A DNA stretch of 64,000 nt, from the NCBI GenBank assembly GCA_031472005.1, contig PZJY01000004.1:2702556-2766555 (forward strand), given 5' to 3'. Position numbers and translations under genes: made by a program. Positions 12,611-24,387 of this stretch are shown in pieces. Source of the stretch: Tetracladium setigerum. Its lineage: Eukaryota; Ascomycota; Leotiomycetes; Helotiales. The notes beneath the pieces were generated by a model, which had not been told where the DNA came from, searched no databases, and saw only the letters and a program-made list of their open reading frames with translations. Within the stretch, counting starts at the first letter, position 1; each line of letters begins with the position of its first letter.

Positions 12611-12976
12611 TGGTGATAAATGGTCCTGAATGAAAGTTGGTGGTCCATCATCTCCGGTATTGAAGCAAGCAAGAAAGAATTATGTGAACGTGGAAGTAAA
12701 ATAAAAAGGACTTGCTGTTTTCTTTCCAAGAGATGGCAAAAATTGCAGGTGAAGACATGTTTTGAGTAGGCGAGAGAGAAGAGAGAGGGGAACAGAGAGA
12801 AGAGGTGGGGGAGGGGGAGATAAAGTAAAAGTTAAAATTATTAGAATCAGACTCTTGATCCTTGAATACAGATTACAGACTGCAAAAGATGACTTCCATC
12901 TAACTCCTTCCTCTTTCAGCAAACCTTACAACCATAATCCCTAAGCCCCAAATGCTTCTTCGTTCTTTAAATATTT

Positions 12977-13390
12977 GTTGCACATCGTCAAAACCGCCGA
13001 GATTCTACTAAGGATCTCTAAGACCATTAGACAATAGAACACAACAGTTTGTTGCACATCGTCAAAGTTGCCCAGCTTTGACTAAGGAACTATAAAGGCC
13101 AACATTCCATGTCAATCTAAATATTTAGCAGCAAAATCAACTTTTGTTGCACATCGATAAAATTGCCCAGCTTCGACTAAGAAACCATAAAGGCCGACAT
13201 CCATGTAAATCCAACTATTTGACAGCAAAATCGAACCTTTGTTGCACATCGACAGAATTGCCCAGCTTCGACTAAGAAACCATAAAGGCCGATATCCCAT
13301 GAAAATCCAGTAATCAAACAGTAAAATCAAACTTTTAGACCTTTGTTGCATATCGACAAAATTGCCCAGCTTTGACTAAAGAAAGGCATA
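12977..13390 (+). repeat. Tandem array of a 95-bp unit
   Basis: Units begin GTTGCACATCG at 13051, 13146 and 13241, exactly 95 bp apart. A further start at 13345 comes after 104 bp and a divergent one at 12977, 74 bp before the first full unit. Each full unit continues with GCCCAGCTTYGACTAAG, an A-rich part with AYYATAAAGGCC, and ends with AGCAAAATCRA or a close variant. Differences between units are mostly C/T and G/A transitions. The translated minus strand repeats the same peptide-like pattern, which reflects the DNA repeat rather than a protein. It is the densest site of the 25-nt motif described next. Confidence 0.9.
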
Positions 13391-14641
13391 CCCGTCTACA
13401 GTCCAATCACCAATATCCATCAACTAAATCCCATTCACTTTCCCTCTATTTTCAACTCTTGCAAACAGGGAGCTTACTCAAGCTAGCAGCCGCAGACGTC
13501 ATGACCCATGCCAAAATCGCATACTTATGCGAGAATTCGTCATGGAATTGACTCAATTGAGATAATGAAATGAAATTTGTCTGAAATTGTATGAATCGGG
13601 GTAGTGGTACTGTACAAAGCTGGCATGTACACGCGGTTTTCCTGTCAGAAGGAGGTGTTTGGGGAGTCAGCAAAGCTAATAATCGTAATCATCAAGCTGA
13701 CTAGGTCGGTGACATCCCATTCCGTATCCGTAGTACTAGTTTAGACTACTGTCAGAGTAAATATAGGTACAGGACCAAGGTCCAAGGGAGATGGACTAGT
13801 GTAGTATGGAGTAGAGAGAGGCTAAACTCGTTTCCGAATCGGACGGAAGCGATGGAAGCGAGGAAGGAAATAGAGAAGTGTTTCCGTAGGCATTTCCGTT
13901 GAAGTACAGTACCTACATTAGGCGAGAATGGATGAAAAGCGATGGAAGCGAAAGACCCTTAATTGCCGTAGGTACCGTCGGTTCCGTCACTTCCGCTGGG
14001 TTTTGAAAGGCTGATTGAACGCGTACTACCTTAGGGATGCGAGAGTGTGAGGGCTAAGGGCTTTGAATTGGACTTGGAGTCTCGGACAGAGCGGGGAGGT
14101 TGGTGATTTGTTGATATTTGGGTGTGGGGAGACGTGACGATTGATATCGGTGAGTGTCAGGTTGATGAAATATGAGAAATTTGATTTAGAGAACAGAATT
14201 AATGAGTGAGTGAGGATCAAGACGACGAGATGCACTCGCTCTGTCATGTTTCAAAACATCTTGTTGATGTTTAGGTTTTTGGTCGTGTCGTTAGATCTTG
14301 ATGTTCGGGGAGAAGTCCGGTGGTGGACGACATCTGAAACACCTTGATGGAAAGCCATCATATGCAATGCAACCTTGGGCTTCTAGAAGATTGCCCTCGT
14401 TGAGAAAACGTGATGAAGAAAAAGCCACTGATAATTGTGAAAATACTCTGGAAGGACCCATAATCCCAGGTAGCCATGCTCTCTTGAATAAGTTTGCTGA
14501 ATGTAACTCGTGGTGCTTATGAAGTTATGATGTTTTATTGGAGATATCAAGACAAGTCGAGGCCGGAAATGCAGAGAAGTGTGGACGCGAATTGGGTTTC
14601 ATGATCAACGCTGAGTGGACGCCATATTAATGCCTTTGTTT

Positions 14642-17600
14642 GTTGCATCTCGTACTCCGTGCCTAGAGGATCGGCTGTGTTGGCATCTTCTTGTTGTGAT
14701 GGAAAGTCTAAAGGGGAAGGAGAGAGAGAAAGAGAGAGAGAGGAAGAAAGAGGAGGGAAGGGGTGGTTGACGAGTTGAAATAATCGAGGTGGTCGAAGTC
14801 TAGGACATATCAATAAGGTAAAGTCCCCCTCATAGACTAGCAGTAAATACTGCAACGCTCATACTGTATCCTCAACTCCAATATTGTTCTACAACTTCCT
14901 TCTTACCATGACATAAAAACCCCCAACGCATGCAAGCAATTTGCCCTCGTAAACGCCCATGGCCACCAAGCCCATAGCCACCAAGCCCATTCCATCCCAC
15001 CCCATCCCATGATTCCCTCACCCTCACAACTTCCATTCACCATCCAAGGCATGACGGCGAGGAGGCGGAGGCTTGCCGCCAATTTTCCAATGATGGCTTC
15101 CCTCCCCTCTCATGGCTCACGCATCACGCATCTGCGCTGCGCTCACTCGCTCTCGGGGATGAACGGCGCGGTGGGGATGGGGCACCCCTCGCCCTCGCCC
15201 CAAAAAACGGCAGATCCCCTTGATTGAAAATGTGTTTGTGCACAGAAACCTACACTTTGTTGCAAGTCGCATTTTTCTGTGGCGTCTCTAGGGGCGAGGG
15301 GGATGCTTGCTTTGTGGAAGGGCGAGGTAACGAGGTTGTACGGTTGGGATGGGATTGTGGATGGAAGGTTACATCTTTTTGAGGGACGGGTTGGTACGGA
15401 GGTGGAGAGGACACTACCACCCACTGACTGACTGACTACTGTGCTGATACAGGGCGTGCTGGCCAAGGGTTGGTGCGTGTAAGTTGGTTCTGGGTCTTTT
15501 TGTTTGCTTTGCAGAGGATGTAGCTCTGGGATTTTGTACTGTGCAGTGAGTGGTGTTCAGAGTAGTAGATAGTAGTAGTCGTCGGTGTACAGTACTTTCG
15601 TAGCTGCGCAGTACCGTCGGATTTCACCTGCGATATTGCTGCTGATTATTACCCCAAGGATCATTACTCTCTCTGTTCGGATATATCATCGAAATCCGGC
15701 AAGCGAGCCGTTGTGCTTTTCCGTTTCCAGGCCGCACACCATGCCTAATGCTTCAAATATTCATGCTGACAAGACTTTTCCAACCCCAACACCTGGCCCT
15801 TTCATGAAGCTTGAACCAAGAAGTTCAGTCTTCTTGTTGCATGTCGTACTTTACCGCTTTACGGGGAATAACCAGAGGACAGCATTAGATACTTTCAGAA
15901 ACGAGAAATTTATGAATTCCTTCCTCGTGTTTTGTAAACTCGAGTATTACCACGCATGACTTGCAATTCGGTAGTTGAGGATCTGCCGAGACATGATTCC
16001 TGAAGTTCATTCATATCCTTATTCCCGGCCTGTTCGTTACTCCCACAACCTACAGCAAGTCTGCTCCGTAAACTTCTATTTATTCTCATGGAAAATAAGA
16101 AATGACATCCCTTCTGTGACGAGAGCAAACATTCGAAGCGTCAAGTTTTTGTTCTGTTGCAATTCGCAGTTTCCCGTCCGGGAGCGTTTTCCAAGGGGGA
16201 AGACGGGAAGGTCGAGGGTAACCAACGCGGGGCGGGTATTTGCATCCATCGTGTATCCTTGGATATCTGGATGAGTTGTACGAAGTACTGTTTGGAGCGT
16301 GCTGCATCGGTGATGTTGCACTTTCCGGAGGATTAAATCTTTCTAGAACGGCCGGCAGGCTTATCCCTTTCCTTAGCTGTTGTGATATCAAGGTGGAACT
16401 TTAGCCGCGGCTGATCTTGAAGTGTTTGTTTCTTTGTCGACGATGTCGTGTAGGTATAAATATAAACATATGAGTCCTTGACCAGCTGATGCTTTTTAGC
16501 CGTTTGATTATTGAAGTAATATATAATTTCTGGTTGGCTTGACTTCTTCAATAGTGGTCTAGTGGCGAAAAAATCTACAATGTTTGGCTATGACCACCAA
16601 AGCCAGCAATCATGAGCAGCCCATCCCTAAAAGCATGACCGTCTCATGAAGTTGCGTATATATCGCCACCGTTCCACCATCAGAGTTCCACCATCCCATC
16701 AACAGTTACAGTAAGGTTAAGACCGAAATTAGAAACATTGTACCTTCTGTTGCACAGCGACATTTTTGCCCAGTGACTCTAAAGTTCTTGGAGAAATTCA
16801 GTTGGTTGGAGATACGTCTACGGACAAATTTTCGGCTGTTGGCATGGCTGCTTGGCCCTTTCTCATTCTCTTTGTCCCCGTTACAACTTCTTTCTTGATT
16901 GATATTAAGGAAATGGTTCTCTCGAGACAGACAAGGCAACTAGCAAACATGAAGGATTAAAGAATTGAGATGAAGTGAATCTATACTTCCAGGGTGGAGA
17001 TGTAAATCGCTTGGAAAGTTGAGTGCCGGCATGCAGTTACGTCTTGGCCTTATGTTCCACTAAACAAACGTCTCACATTCGTCGACTTCCCCCTCCACCC
17101 AACTCCATACCGGGCGCTCGATGATGGCTCGGAGAAAAAGAGAGAAATATACTTTGACTTTGGCTCCTTCAGCGACATTTTCGTTGCGATTCGCACTTTT
17201 TGCCCAGATTTGCGGCGGTCTCTCTCCACGGCCTAGTGGCTCACAGATGATAAATCCCGCTTTGCTGAATGGCTCTCTTTTGCTTCTCCTTGCTGACTGA
17301 CGGACGGCCACCCGGTACACTCGGCACCGCCTTATGCAACTAGGTAAATCTTTCTACTTGCGATCTTGAGCAATTTATACTTCTGTTCGCGCTTCGCTTC
17401 GTATACCACATTTCCTGATTCGCATTGGTGTGTGATTGGTGCGAAGAACCACTATCCGAATGAAGGTCTTGTTCCTGATGAAGGAGGACACTACTCACCT
17501 TTCTTGTTGCGTGTCGCACTTTTTGCCCAGCGATCCAAGGATCTTGTGGTGTGCAGATGTGGTGAGGAGGCGATCTTGGTGGAGCGTTCTAGAGCTGGCA

Positions 17601-18979
17601 GTTTATTGATTTGATGATTTGACTTGACCAGTCTGGATGCGGAGAGTTTGGGGTTTCGTCAGCTGTGATTGAGATGTTGTTGACATGTGGAGAATGTGGA
17701 TGGATTATCGAATGAGTTACTTCTTGGGAGGGAAGTCAATCTTGCAGTGATACTATCTCGTTGGGACTGATGGGAGTGGTGCTGAGAATACAGCCTCAGC
17801 TCTCTCTTCCTTTGAAATTTGTGGTGATTCCGTGAAGCCATCCCGATCTCGGATAGTCTCTATATTGACGAGGATATCAACCCCCTCAGGTGAAGCAACT
17901 CTCACAGGCAGAGCGGAATAAAATATCCGGACATTTAACCATACTTTTGTTTGACAGCGAGAACGCTCATACACATGCACCACCAAATGCACGTTTCGAT
18001 CTCCCCGGCTGCCAAGCGTCAGATGGATGGAATGGAGTTCTAGATCGTCAAGATTGTGTTTCAACCACCTGGTCTGAGGTGATTCTAGAAGTCTAACCGA
18101 GCGAAACGAGCTGAGCGAGGTTCATGCATTTTTTCGATAGTACCCATTACTCCGAATACTTCGTACTATTACTTTGAAGTACGTATGTAACTATGTTTTA
18201 CCGCACTGGTAATTGCTGCACGTAGGGTTAGCTAATCCTCCATCCAGCCCTCAGAAGACTTTCAATAATGCATATGTGCCTCAGCTCTGATGACCAACAA
18301 CGACCCTTTGCCTTTCACGTCTTATACCATCATCTCGCACCCATGAATAATAACAGTCCAATTGATTTTGTTTCACGTCGCACTCAACGCCTAGAATTCC
18401 AAGGAACAGGACCGACAGGGTTAAATCATCTTTGACCCTCGCCTTCCATAGATCTAGAACGAAAGTTCACACACCCTCAACATCCCAGCCTAAACTTTCC
18501 CGACTTACAGTAGCAAACAGGTCGTAGCGGCTGAGGCTCGCACGCCGTTTGAACCATGGATTGACATGCATACGCACGCAGCCGTTTTGTAAACTGTAAC
18601 ATGGTTACATGAACAAGGACAAGCCCAAGATCCAGGCGCGAGGACGGAAGCTATCATACCGTTCTTCGGTTCTGACTACCTACCCTACTTCCTCTCACAA
18701 CACCACTTTGTTGCACATCGGCCTTTGAGGCCCAGACTTTATAGTCTTTGTTAGCACCACTTGCTTTGCTTGCTCGATTGATTTGGGCCATTTGGGCTGA
18801 TGAATTTGGTTTTGTTGCATGTCGACGGTGAGGCCCAGACTCTTGGGGTGTGTTGGCTTGTCTCTTGGTTTTTTCTTGCTGGCTTGGTTTTTGTGACTGT
18901 TTTGCTTGGGTTTGTTAGGTTTTGGTCCTTTTGGATGGGCTTGCGAGAAGATTTGTTGCACATCGATTGCATTGCCCAG
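14642..18979 (+). repeat. Dispersed 25-nt motif family (eleven copies outside the array)
   Basis: The motif reads GTTGCRNNTCG, then eight variable bases, then GCCCAG. Good or near copies start at 14642, 16749, 17183, 17516, 18370, 18710, 18814 and 18955. Copies with a degenerate right half start at 15259, 15836 and 16156. With the five in the array at 12977-13369 this makes 16. All are in the same orientation, and spacing inside the motif is kept (25 nt; 26 at 18710). I found no convincing copy outside 12.9-19.0 kb by eye. Function unknown: it may be a remnant of a larger repeat, a transposon end or a structured RNA. Confidence 0.8.
14718..14750. repeat. GA-rich microsatellite
   Basis: Interrupted GA repeats with A-rich breaks. 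Simple repeat. Confidence 0.8.
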
Positions 18980-20472
18980 ATGCTCAAGAGTCTTGACGAT
19001 TATGTGGTTGCGCTTTCGTGGAACTCAGATGACTGTTGGGAAATGGGCGGCGTTTGTGAATAGAACTTTGGTTTTCCTTGAACCGCCTTACTTTCTCCAC
19101 GGGGAATGAAGAAGATCTGTCGTCTGTACGATGAAGGGAGTATCAAAAGGTATGCCGAGTTGGTTGGCTCATTTGGCTTGGTCAATGGAAGAGTAGATAT
19201 GCTACCTTTCCACAACAGATTAACAGATCCTGATGTAATGTGATGTGGAGCGCGACCAGAAAGGAAACATCACTTGGTATTTGCACATAATTATTTGTTA
19301 GGTAGACATGCATTGATTGTTCTTCATTATTTAACTTCACTAATAATAAATCAAAAAACACACAGGCAACGGGAACCAGACGGGTACAAAGAGCACTACA
19401 ACTTGATAGTTTCTTAGACAACAGACCCTTATCGAAAAGAATGGGCTCCTGGATCAATCATTCTCATATCTTGTCAGAATGTTTTATGCTGGTAAAATGT
19501 CTGCGTATCATAATTAGCAGAAGTCATGGCAAAGTATTGCATGAAAAGATTGATATGATGTGGAATGGCTTCAGTGATCTTGATGAAAACATCAACAACT
19601 TGTAAACAAGTTTCAGGATTTTCAGTGCTTTTTTTAATCATCGCCGAGGGGATTTGGGCAACAAGATGTTCTTGCAGAGAAGGAAATAGTGTGCTTACCA
19701 CTTGACAAAGTACAACCCTCATCTGCACTACAAGTGTATGTTGGCACGTTGTAAGGCCATCCAAATAGCGTACATGTGATGAGGGCTGTGTGTTCGAGAA
19801 TGCGAAGGGTATGGGTAGACACGCGACGAAATCTAGAAGTCTTTGGCAAAGTCAGTAAAGTTCAACTTTGAGTGTGGACTTTGAAATTGGTACAAAAGTG
19901 TAGGTTCAGGATATGTAAGAATAAATATCATCCATCTACATGGTATAGCTGTCCCGGCGAGGATGCCACCGAAGAGAGGTCGATCGCAAATTATATCATC
20001 ACAACCAATGGAAGGGTAAAGGTGAGGGGAATAGCTTACGTTGTAATGCTGGTGTGCCCAGCTTCCGAATGCTCCAAGAAAGTAGGCAGACCTGCATCCT
20101 GGTCGCAATTCGCAGTCGGCACACCAAACAACTCTTTCGAGAGTCGTCGCTCTGTTGTGAAGTCGAGAATGTTGTGAAGTAGGATGGCAGAAGAGAAAGT
20201 TGCAGAGGTGAAGGCTTTTTGAAGCTCAAGAATATTTCGGTCTTGCCAAGCACGCTAATGTAGCGTCTCGCCTCGGCCAATGAGGCTGCGGCAGTCCAGG
20301 AGTCGATCTCGCTAAGGCGCACAACACTGGAACTTGATTTTCATTTTCTGATCGCAGTTGACGAATTTCAATCACGACAACAAACCCTCGACAAATACGC
20401 CCAGTACGTTTCCACGACCCAATACCGCGCCCATAAACAATCAGCTAACAGGAAACCTTCAGAACATTCACA

Positions 20473-20974
20473 ATGGGTGACGCAGAGATCAAGGCATCCT
20501 CATGGAGACTCGTGGAGGTCGGCCGCATCGTTCTCATCCAGGACGGTCCCTCAGCCGGAAACCTCGCTGCAGTAGTTGAGATTATCGACCACAAGAGAGT
20601 ACGTGCGATTTGGAGGAGTTTACAGCGCTCAAACGGCATTTTCTAACCCTACAACAGATTCTCATCGATGGCCCATCCACAGACTCCAAGACCGCTACCC
20701 CCGCCAATCGATCCCCCTCGCCCACGTTGTCCTTACCCCAATCGTCCTCGAGAAGCTACCCCGTGGAGCCCGAAGCGGTGTCGTCAAGAAGGTCTGGGAG
20801 GCAGCCGGAATTGAGGCAAAGTGGCAAGAAAGCAGCTGGGCAAAGAAGCGTGAGCAGAGAGAGCGCAGACGGGCTTTGACCGATTTCGAGAGATTCAAGG
20901 TTCTGCGTCTGAGGAAGTCAACTCGTTTCGGTGTTCGTGTAGCTGCTGCTAAGGCCAAGGTTGCGGCGAAGTAG
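20473..20974 (+). CDS. RPL14: 60S ribosomal protein L14 (eL14), with an apparent frameshift
   Basis: Exon 1 is 20473-20598 and encodes the KOW-like start (SSWRLVEVGRIVLIQDG, NLAAVVEIIDHKR). The intron is 20599-20657, and exon 2 runs 20658-20974 with ILIDGPSTDSK, then IPLAHVVLTPIVLEKLPRGA and a basic tail ending AAAKAKVAAK. The two parts of exon 2 lie in different frames, and the exon is 317 nt, one short. One C added to the C run 20698-20702 joins them and gives 147 aa, the usual size for fungal eL14. As eL14 is a core protein of the large ribosomal subunit, a real broken single copy is unlikely, so a base missing from the assembly is the best explanation. Confidence 0.95.
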
Positions 20975-21622
20975 ATGCTTTGGGCTTGAGGGAATGGAAT
21001 GGTTTGGGTTTGCGAGCATGACTGCACAGGGTTGCTGGATTCCTTTGCTCCTCTTAGAAGCTTTGTATCCTACGTCAAAAATGGCGGGCGTCAAGAGCAT
21101 ACCATGAATTTCAGAAGACCAATGAAGCACCCGTCCTGTTATGTACTTAATGTGATATGAATGTTGAACATGCGGCAACGAATTCTAAATCCTCACGCGC
21201 TATCCTTATTTGATTTACAATTTTTGGAACAACGGATATTTGAACTCGGATTGTAGAGGAAATTGTGACAATAATTTCGAGCAGCTAAATGACATTGCGT
21301 AGGTCGTTAGAGTGAATGAAGTGCTGGAATAATCATTTTAGGATCGCCATTCGCCAAACGCCGAAAAATCTTAGCGAACCTGCAACCCTAGAAAAGCTCC
21401 TCCTCAAGACAACAACCAGCTCGCGATTTTTTAAGACAAACTCAAGGTCAAACATCCAGGTTAGTTGCTGCTATCTCCAGACGATTCTTTACGTTTCGCG
21501 ATGCCTGGCAGAAGCTCCAATCCCTAGCTGTGGCAGGGCGCACAAACGAAATATTCGTAATTCGGCAAATCAGCTTGCCAGCAACGACCTGCTAACTCTT
21601 TGCTCAACAGAAACCGCCCATC
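20975..21622. promoter_or_regulatory. RPL14 3' flank and NAC-alpha promoter with a probable leader intron
   Basis: No gene. A GTTAGT donor near 21459 and a CAACAG acceptor at 21610, 12 bases before the NAC-alpha start, suggest a 5'-UTR intron of about 150 nt, common in highly expressed fungal translation genes. Confidence 0.45.
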
Positions 21623-22494
21623 ATGTCCAACCCACGCATTGAAGAGATTGAGGACGAGGAGCCCGTCAAGAACGTTGCAGCAGAGGAGGATGGATCTGAG
21701 GACTCTGACTCCGAAGTTGAGGGCGAGGGCGAGGGTCTTCCAGCTGGAGGAGCCATTGTTCACTCTCGTAACGAGAAGAAGTCACGCAAGTTGATCATGA
21801 AGCTTGGTCTCACCAAGGTTCCTGGTATCACCCGTGTTACTTTGAGACGACCAAAGAACGTAAGTGACAGCTGTTTACTCGAGGCAAGGAGGAATGCACA
21901 TTAGGATGAACAACGCCTATCTAGGCGGCGGGGCTGGACCTGGCTCCTCGTGTACTGGAGCTTTGATTAGGTTGCTCGATACATACGAATGGGATTTTCG
22001 AGTTTTTGAAGGATATGGCTGACTAGATGTGCTCCAGATTCTCTTCGTCATCAACAACCCTGAGGTTTATAAGTCCCCAACCAGCAACACCTACATGTAA
22101 GAAGCTCTTTACGTTCAAGATCTAGTTAGTTTCTAACATGTTCCGCAGTGTCTTTGGTGAGGCCAAGATTGAGGATCTTAACTCCCAGGCTCAAGCTTCC
22201 GCTGCTCAGCAACTTGCTGCCCAAGAGCAACACGACCACTCCGGACATGACCACTCTGGTCACGACCACTCCGCTCACGGCCACTCCCACGGCAAGGGCA
22301 AGGAGATCGAGTCCAGTGATGACAAGAAGGATGATGATGAGGATGATGGAGAGGAGGTTGATGCTGAAGGTCTCGAGGACAAGGATATTGAGCTCGTCAT
22401 GACCCAAGCAAGCGTTTCGCGAAACAAGGCTATTAAGGCATTGAAGGAGAACGACAACGACATCGTCAACTCCATTATGGCTCTGAGCATATAG
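21623..22494 (+). CDS. EGD2: Nascent polypeptide-associated complex subunit alpha
   Basis: Three exons: 21623-21859, 22038-22096 and 22149-22494, 213 aa, phases consistent. An acidic N-terminus leads into the NAC domain (EKKSRKLIMKLGLTKVPGITRV, in parts; then ILFVINNPEVYKSP and VFGEAKIED), about residues 50-118. The C-terminal UBA domain is DIELVMTQASVSRNKAIKAL to the end. With the beta subunit it binds the ribosome exit tunnel and shields nascent chains from wrong targeting. Between the domains lies a His-rich repeat (DHSGHDHSGHDHSAHGHSHG, about residues 131-150) followed by a lysine- and acid-rich linker. The gene is intact, unlike its neighbour RPL14. Confidence 0.96.
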
Positions 22495-22976
22495 GTGTGG
22501 GCTTGTCGGGTGGGAGCTTCTTGCTTTGAATAGAGTGAGGGATTCCGTGGTGACAAAACGATTTGGACCTAGCTTGGGAGCCTTTTATTCTACCGATAGG
22601 ATGGGATTCTTTCCAAATGAAACTTCAGATAACCTTTCAAGATCTCCTGGAGTATCTATTGTTCGTGGTGGAAGTTGCTATGTGATTAAATTGCCCCCTG
22701 ACACCAAATTGACTTCCAATCATTGATCACTCGTCACTATTCACAGCTTCAGAATAACCATAGTAAATGAAGAAAATTACTCTATAATATAAATATCGCC
22801 CTTAACAATACGTCGATAGGGATTGAGGAGAATGAACTCTAGTTTTCGTTTTGCCATGGATTTTGTTGATCACGTGATTTGATCTTAGCCGCAAAGCTCC
22901 GAATCTTCAACTCGAAGGACGACAAAGTACAACCAACTCCAGCTCTCCACTCATTTCACGTCACATCACCATCACA
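22495..22976. promoter_or_regulatory. NAC-alpha 3' flank and ATP7 promoter
   Basis: About 480 bp without a gene. It holds the 3' flank of NAC-alpha and the short promoter of the ATP synthase d subunit. I see no distinct regulatory site. Confidence 0.5.
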
Positions 22977-23773
22977 ATGGCAGCCGGAGTAAGTTCAATC
23001 CATTGATTAGCTTCCAATAGCCCTCTCGGATTATCACCTGTACCCTCTGAGAGTCAATGGGTGGGGGAGCGACCAGGGGCGCTGCAGAAGCTTCCTCAAC
23101 ACTCCAAAGTCCACAGCTAACAATTCATCTCCCACAGCGAAGCGCAGCACTCAAGCTCGACTGGGCAAAGGTCTCATCCTCCCTCGGTCTCCGCGGGCAA
23201 ACAGCCGCCTCCCTCCAGGCTTTCAAGAAGCGCAACGAAGACGCCCGTCGTCGCGTTACCCTCCTCTCGGAACAACCCCAAAAGGTTGACTTTGCACACT
23301 ACCGCGGCCTTCTCAAGAACCAAGCCGTCATTGACGAGATCGAGAAGCACTTCAGCACCTTCAAGCCTGTCACATATGATGTAGGAAGGCAGATCAAGGC
23401 CATTGAGGCCTTTGAGGCTCAGGCCATCAAGAACGCTGAGGAGACCAAGGGACGTGTGGATTTGGAGTTGAAGGATTTGGCGAAGACTCTGGAGAACATT
23501 GAGACTGCGAGACCATTCGAGGATCTTACAGTGGTATGTTATATCGGAAAATGGGTTATGGAAGAAAAATGGATGGATGCTGATGGGATTTTCAATAGGA
23601 CGAAGTTGCTGCCGCCCAGCCCGATATTGATGTCAAGACCTCCGAACTCGTTTCCAAGGGACGCTGGAGTGTACCCGGTTACAAGGTTCGTTACACCCCA
23701 AATAGTCGGAGCTACAGAAGAGTGGTTGCTGACTTATATACAGGAGAAATTCGGCGACCTCTCGATCCTCTAG
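22977..23773 (+). CDS. ATP7: Mitochondrial ATP synthase subunit d
   Basis: Four exons: 22977-22988 (12 nt), 23138-23533, 23599-23685 and 23744-23773, giving 174 aa, the same size as yeast Atp7. The sequence starts MAAGRSAALKLDWAKVSSSL and contains RVTLLSEQPQKVDFAHYR and KGRWSVPGYKEKFGDLSIL at the end, all typical of the family. It forms part of the peripheral stalk that keeps the F1 head from turning with the rotor in the inner mitochondrial membrane. There is no cleavable presequence, as in yeast. Tail-to-tail with the alpha/beta-hydrolase gene. Confidence 0.95.
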
Positions 23774-24387
23774 ACAATTAAAACACAACCTTTTCCTTGT
23801 TAACTGTACTAGTGTAAATATCAGATGGGGGACCAGTAGGGGAGCAATGAAGTTGATATCTCTACTATTTTTGTTGGTGAAATTGTGTCTTGCCGTTTGC
23901 TGTGACTCAACACAAGTGTGTAGTTCCAAAGAGCCTTTCTAGTCCCGAGGGACACCAGTTCAGAAGTGTAGTCCTTAAGTCTTGGATTCCCTCCCTTATT
24001 ATTTTTTCTTGTCGACTTGAGTTGCTCTCCGGCAGAGTGAGGATTCTTACGGCTACCCTGCTTGATGCTTGCCGTTAGATTCTCAAAGAATTCCCAAGAA
24101 ATTTCCCAGCTACTACGGTGCAACAGTTCTAGAAAGCGATGGGCTCCATCCTGAATTTAGACCTTTATCCATCGCAAGACAGCAATCAACAAAGTCAAAG
24201 TTGGAAGTCTCTGATCAGTGGGGAGTTGTGCTGGTTAGCAGAGGATGAAGCGTATTGGGGGTTTCTTTTGGTTGGTATGATTTTCTTAGGTATTGTTTGA
24301 ATCTTTGAAATCTTAAGAGTGTTTGTAGAGAGAAGTGGCCTGAATCAAGGAGCATCTGCCTGTCCTCCACCAGAACTAATTTCCAAC
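23774..24387. other. Convergent spacer between ATP7 and the alpha/beta-hydrolase
   Basis: About 600 bp between two stop codons, holding the 3' flanks of both genes. Nothing else is seen. Confidence 0.6.

Larger units (their letters stand above)
10652..20472. other. Gene-poor, repeat-bearing region of 9.8 kb
   Basis: I find no gene I can defend here. ORFs are short, lack domains and overlap repeats. The first 2 kb is the PAL1 3' flank with T-rich tracts. From 12.97 to 18.98 kb the region carries a tandem array and many copies of a 25-nt motif, all on the plus strand, listed separately. Simple repeats lie at about 12581-12610 and 14718-14750. Minus-strand reading frames between 19474 and 20330 have a slightly gene-like composition but no conserved motif. 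Confidence 0.6.

Noticed and set aside
13112..13351. 79-codon minus ORF with repeated peptide pattern
   Set aside because: It is only the translation of the 95-bp tandem repeat.
12977..13390. CRISPR-like array
   Set aside because: Eukaryotic context, whole 95-bp units are repeated including the would-be spacers.
18710..18850. Similarity of GAGGCCCAGACT to part of 5S rRNA
   Set aside because: Only about a dozen bases resemble 5S rRNA and no other 5S segment is present.
10652..20472. Autonomous transposon in the gene-poor region
   Set aside because: No transposase, integrase or reverse-transcriptase motif in any frame and no long terminal repeats found by eye.
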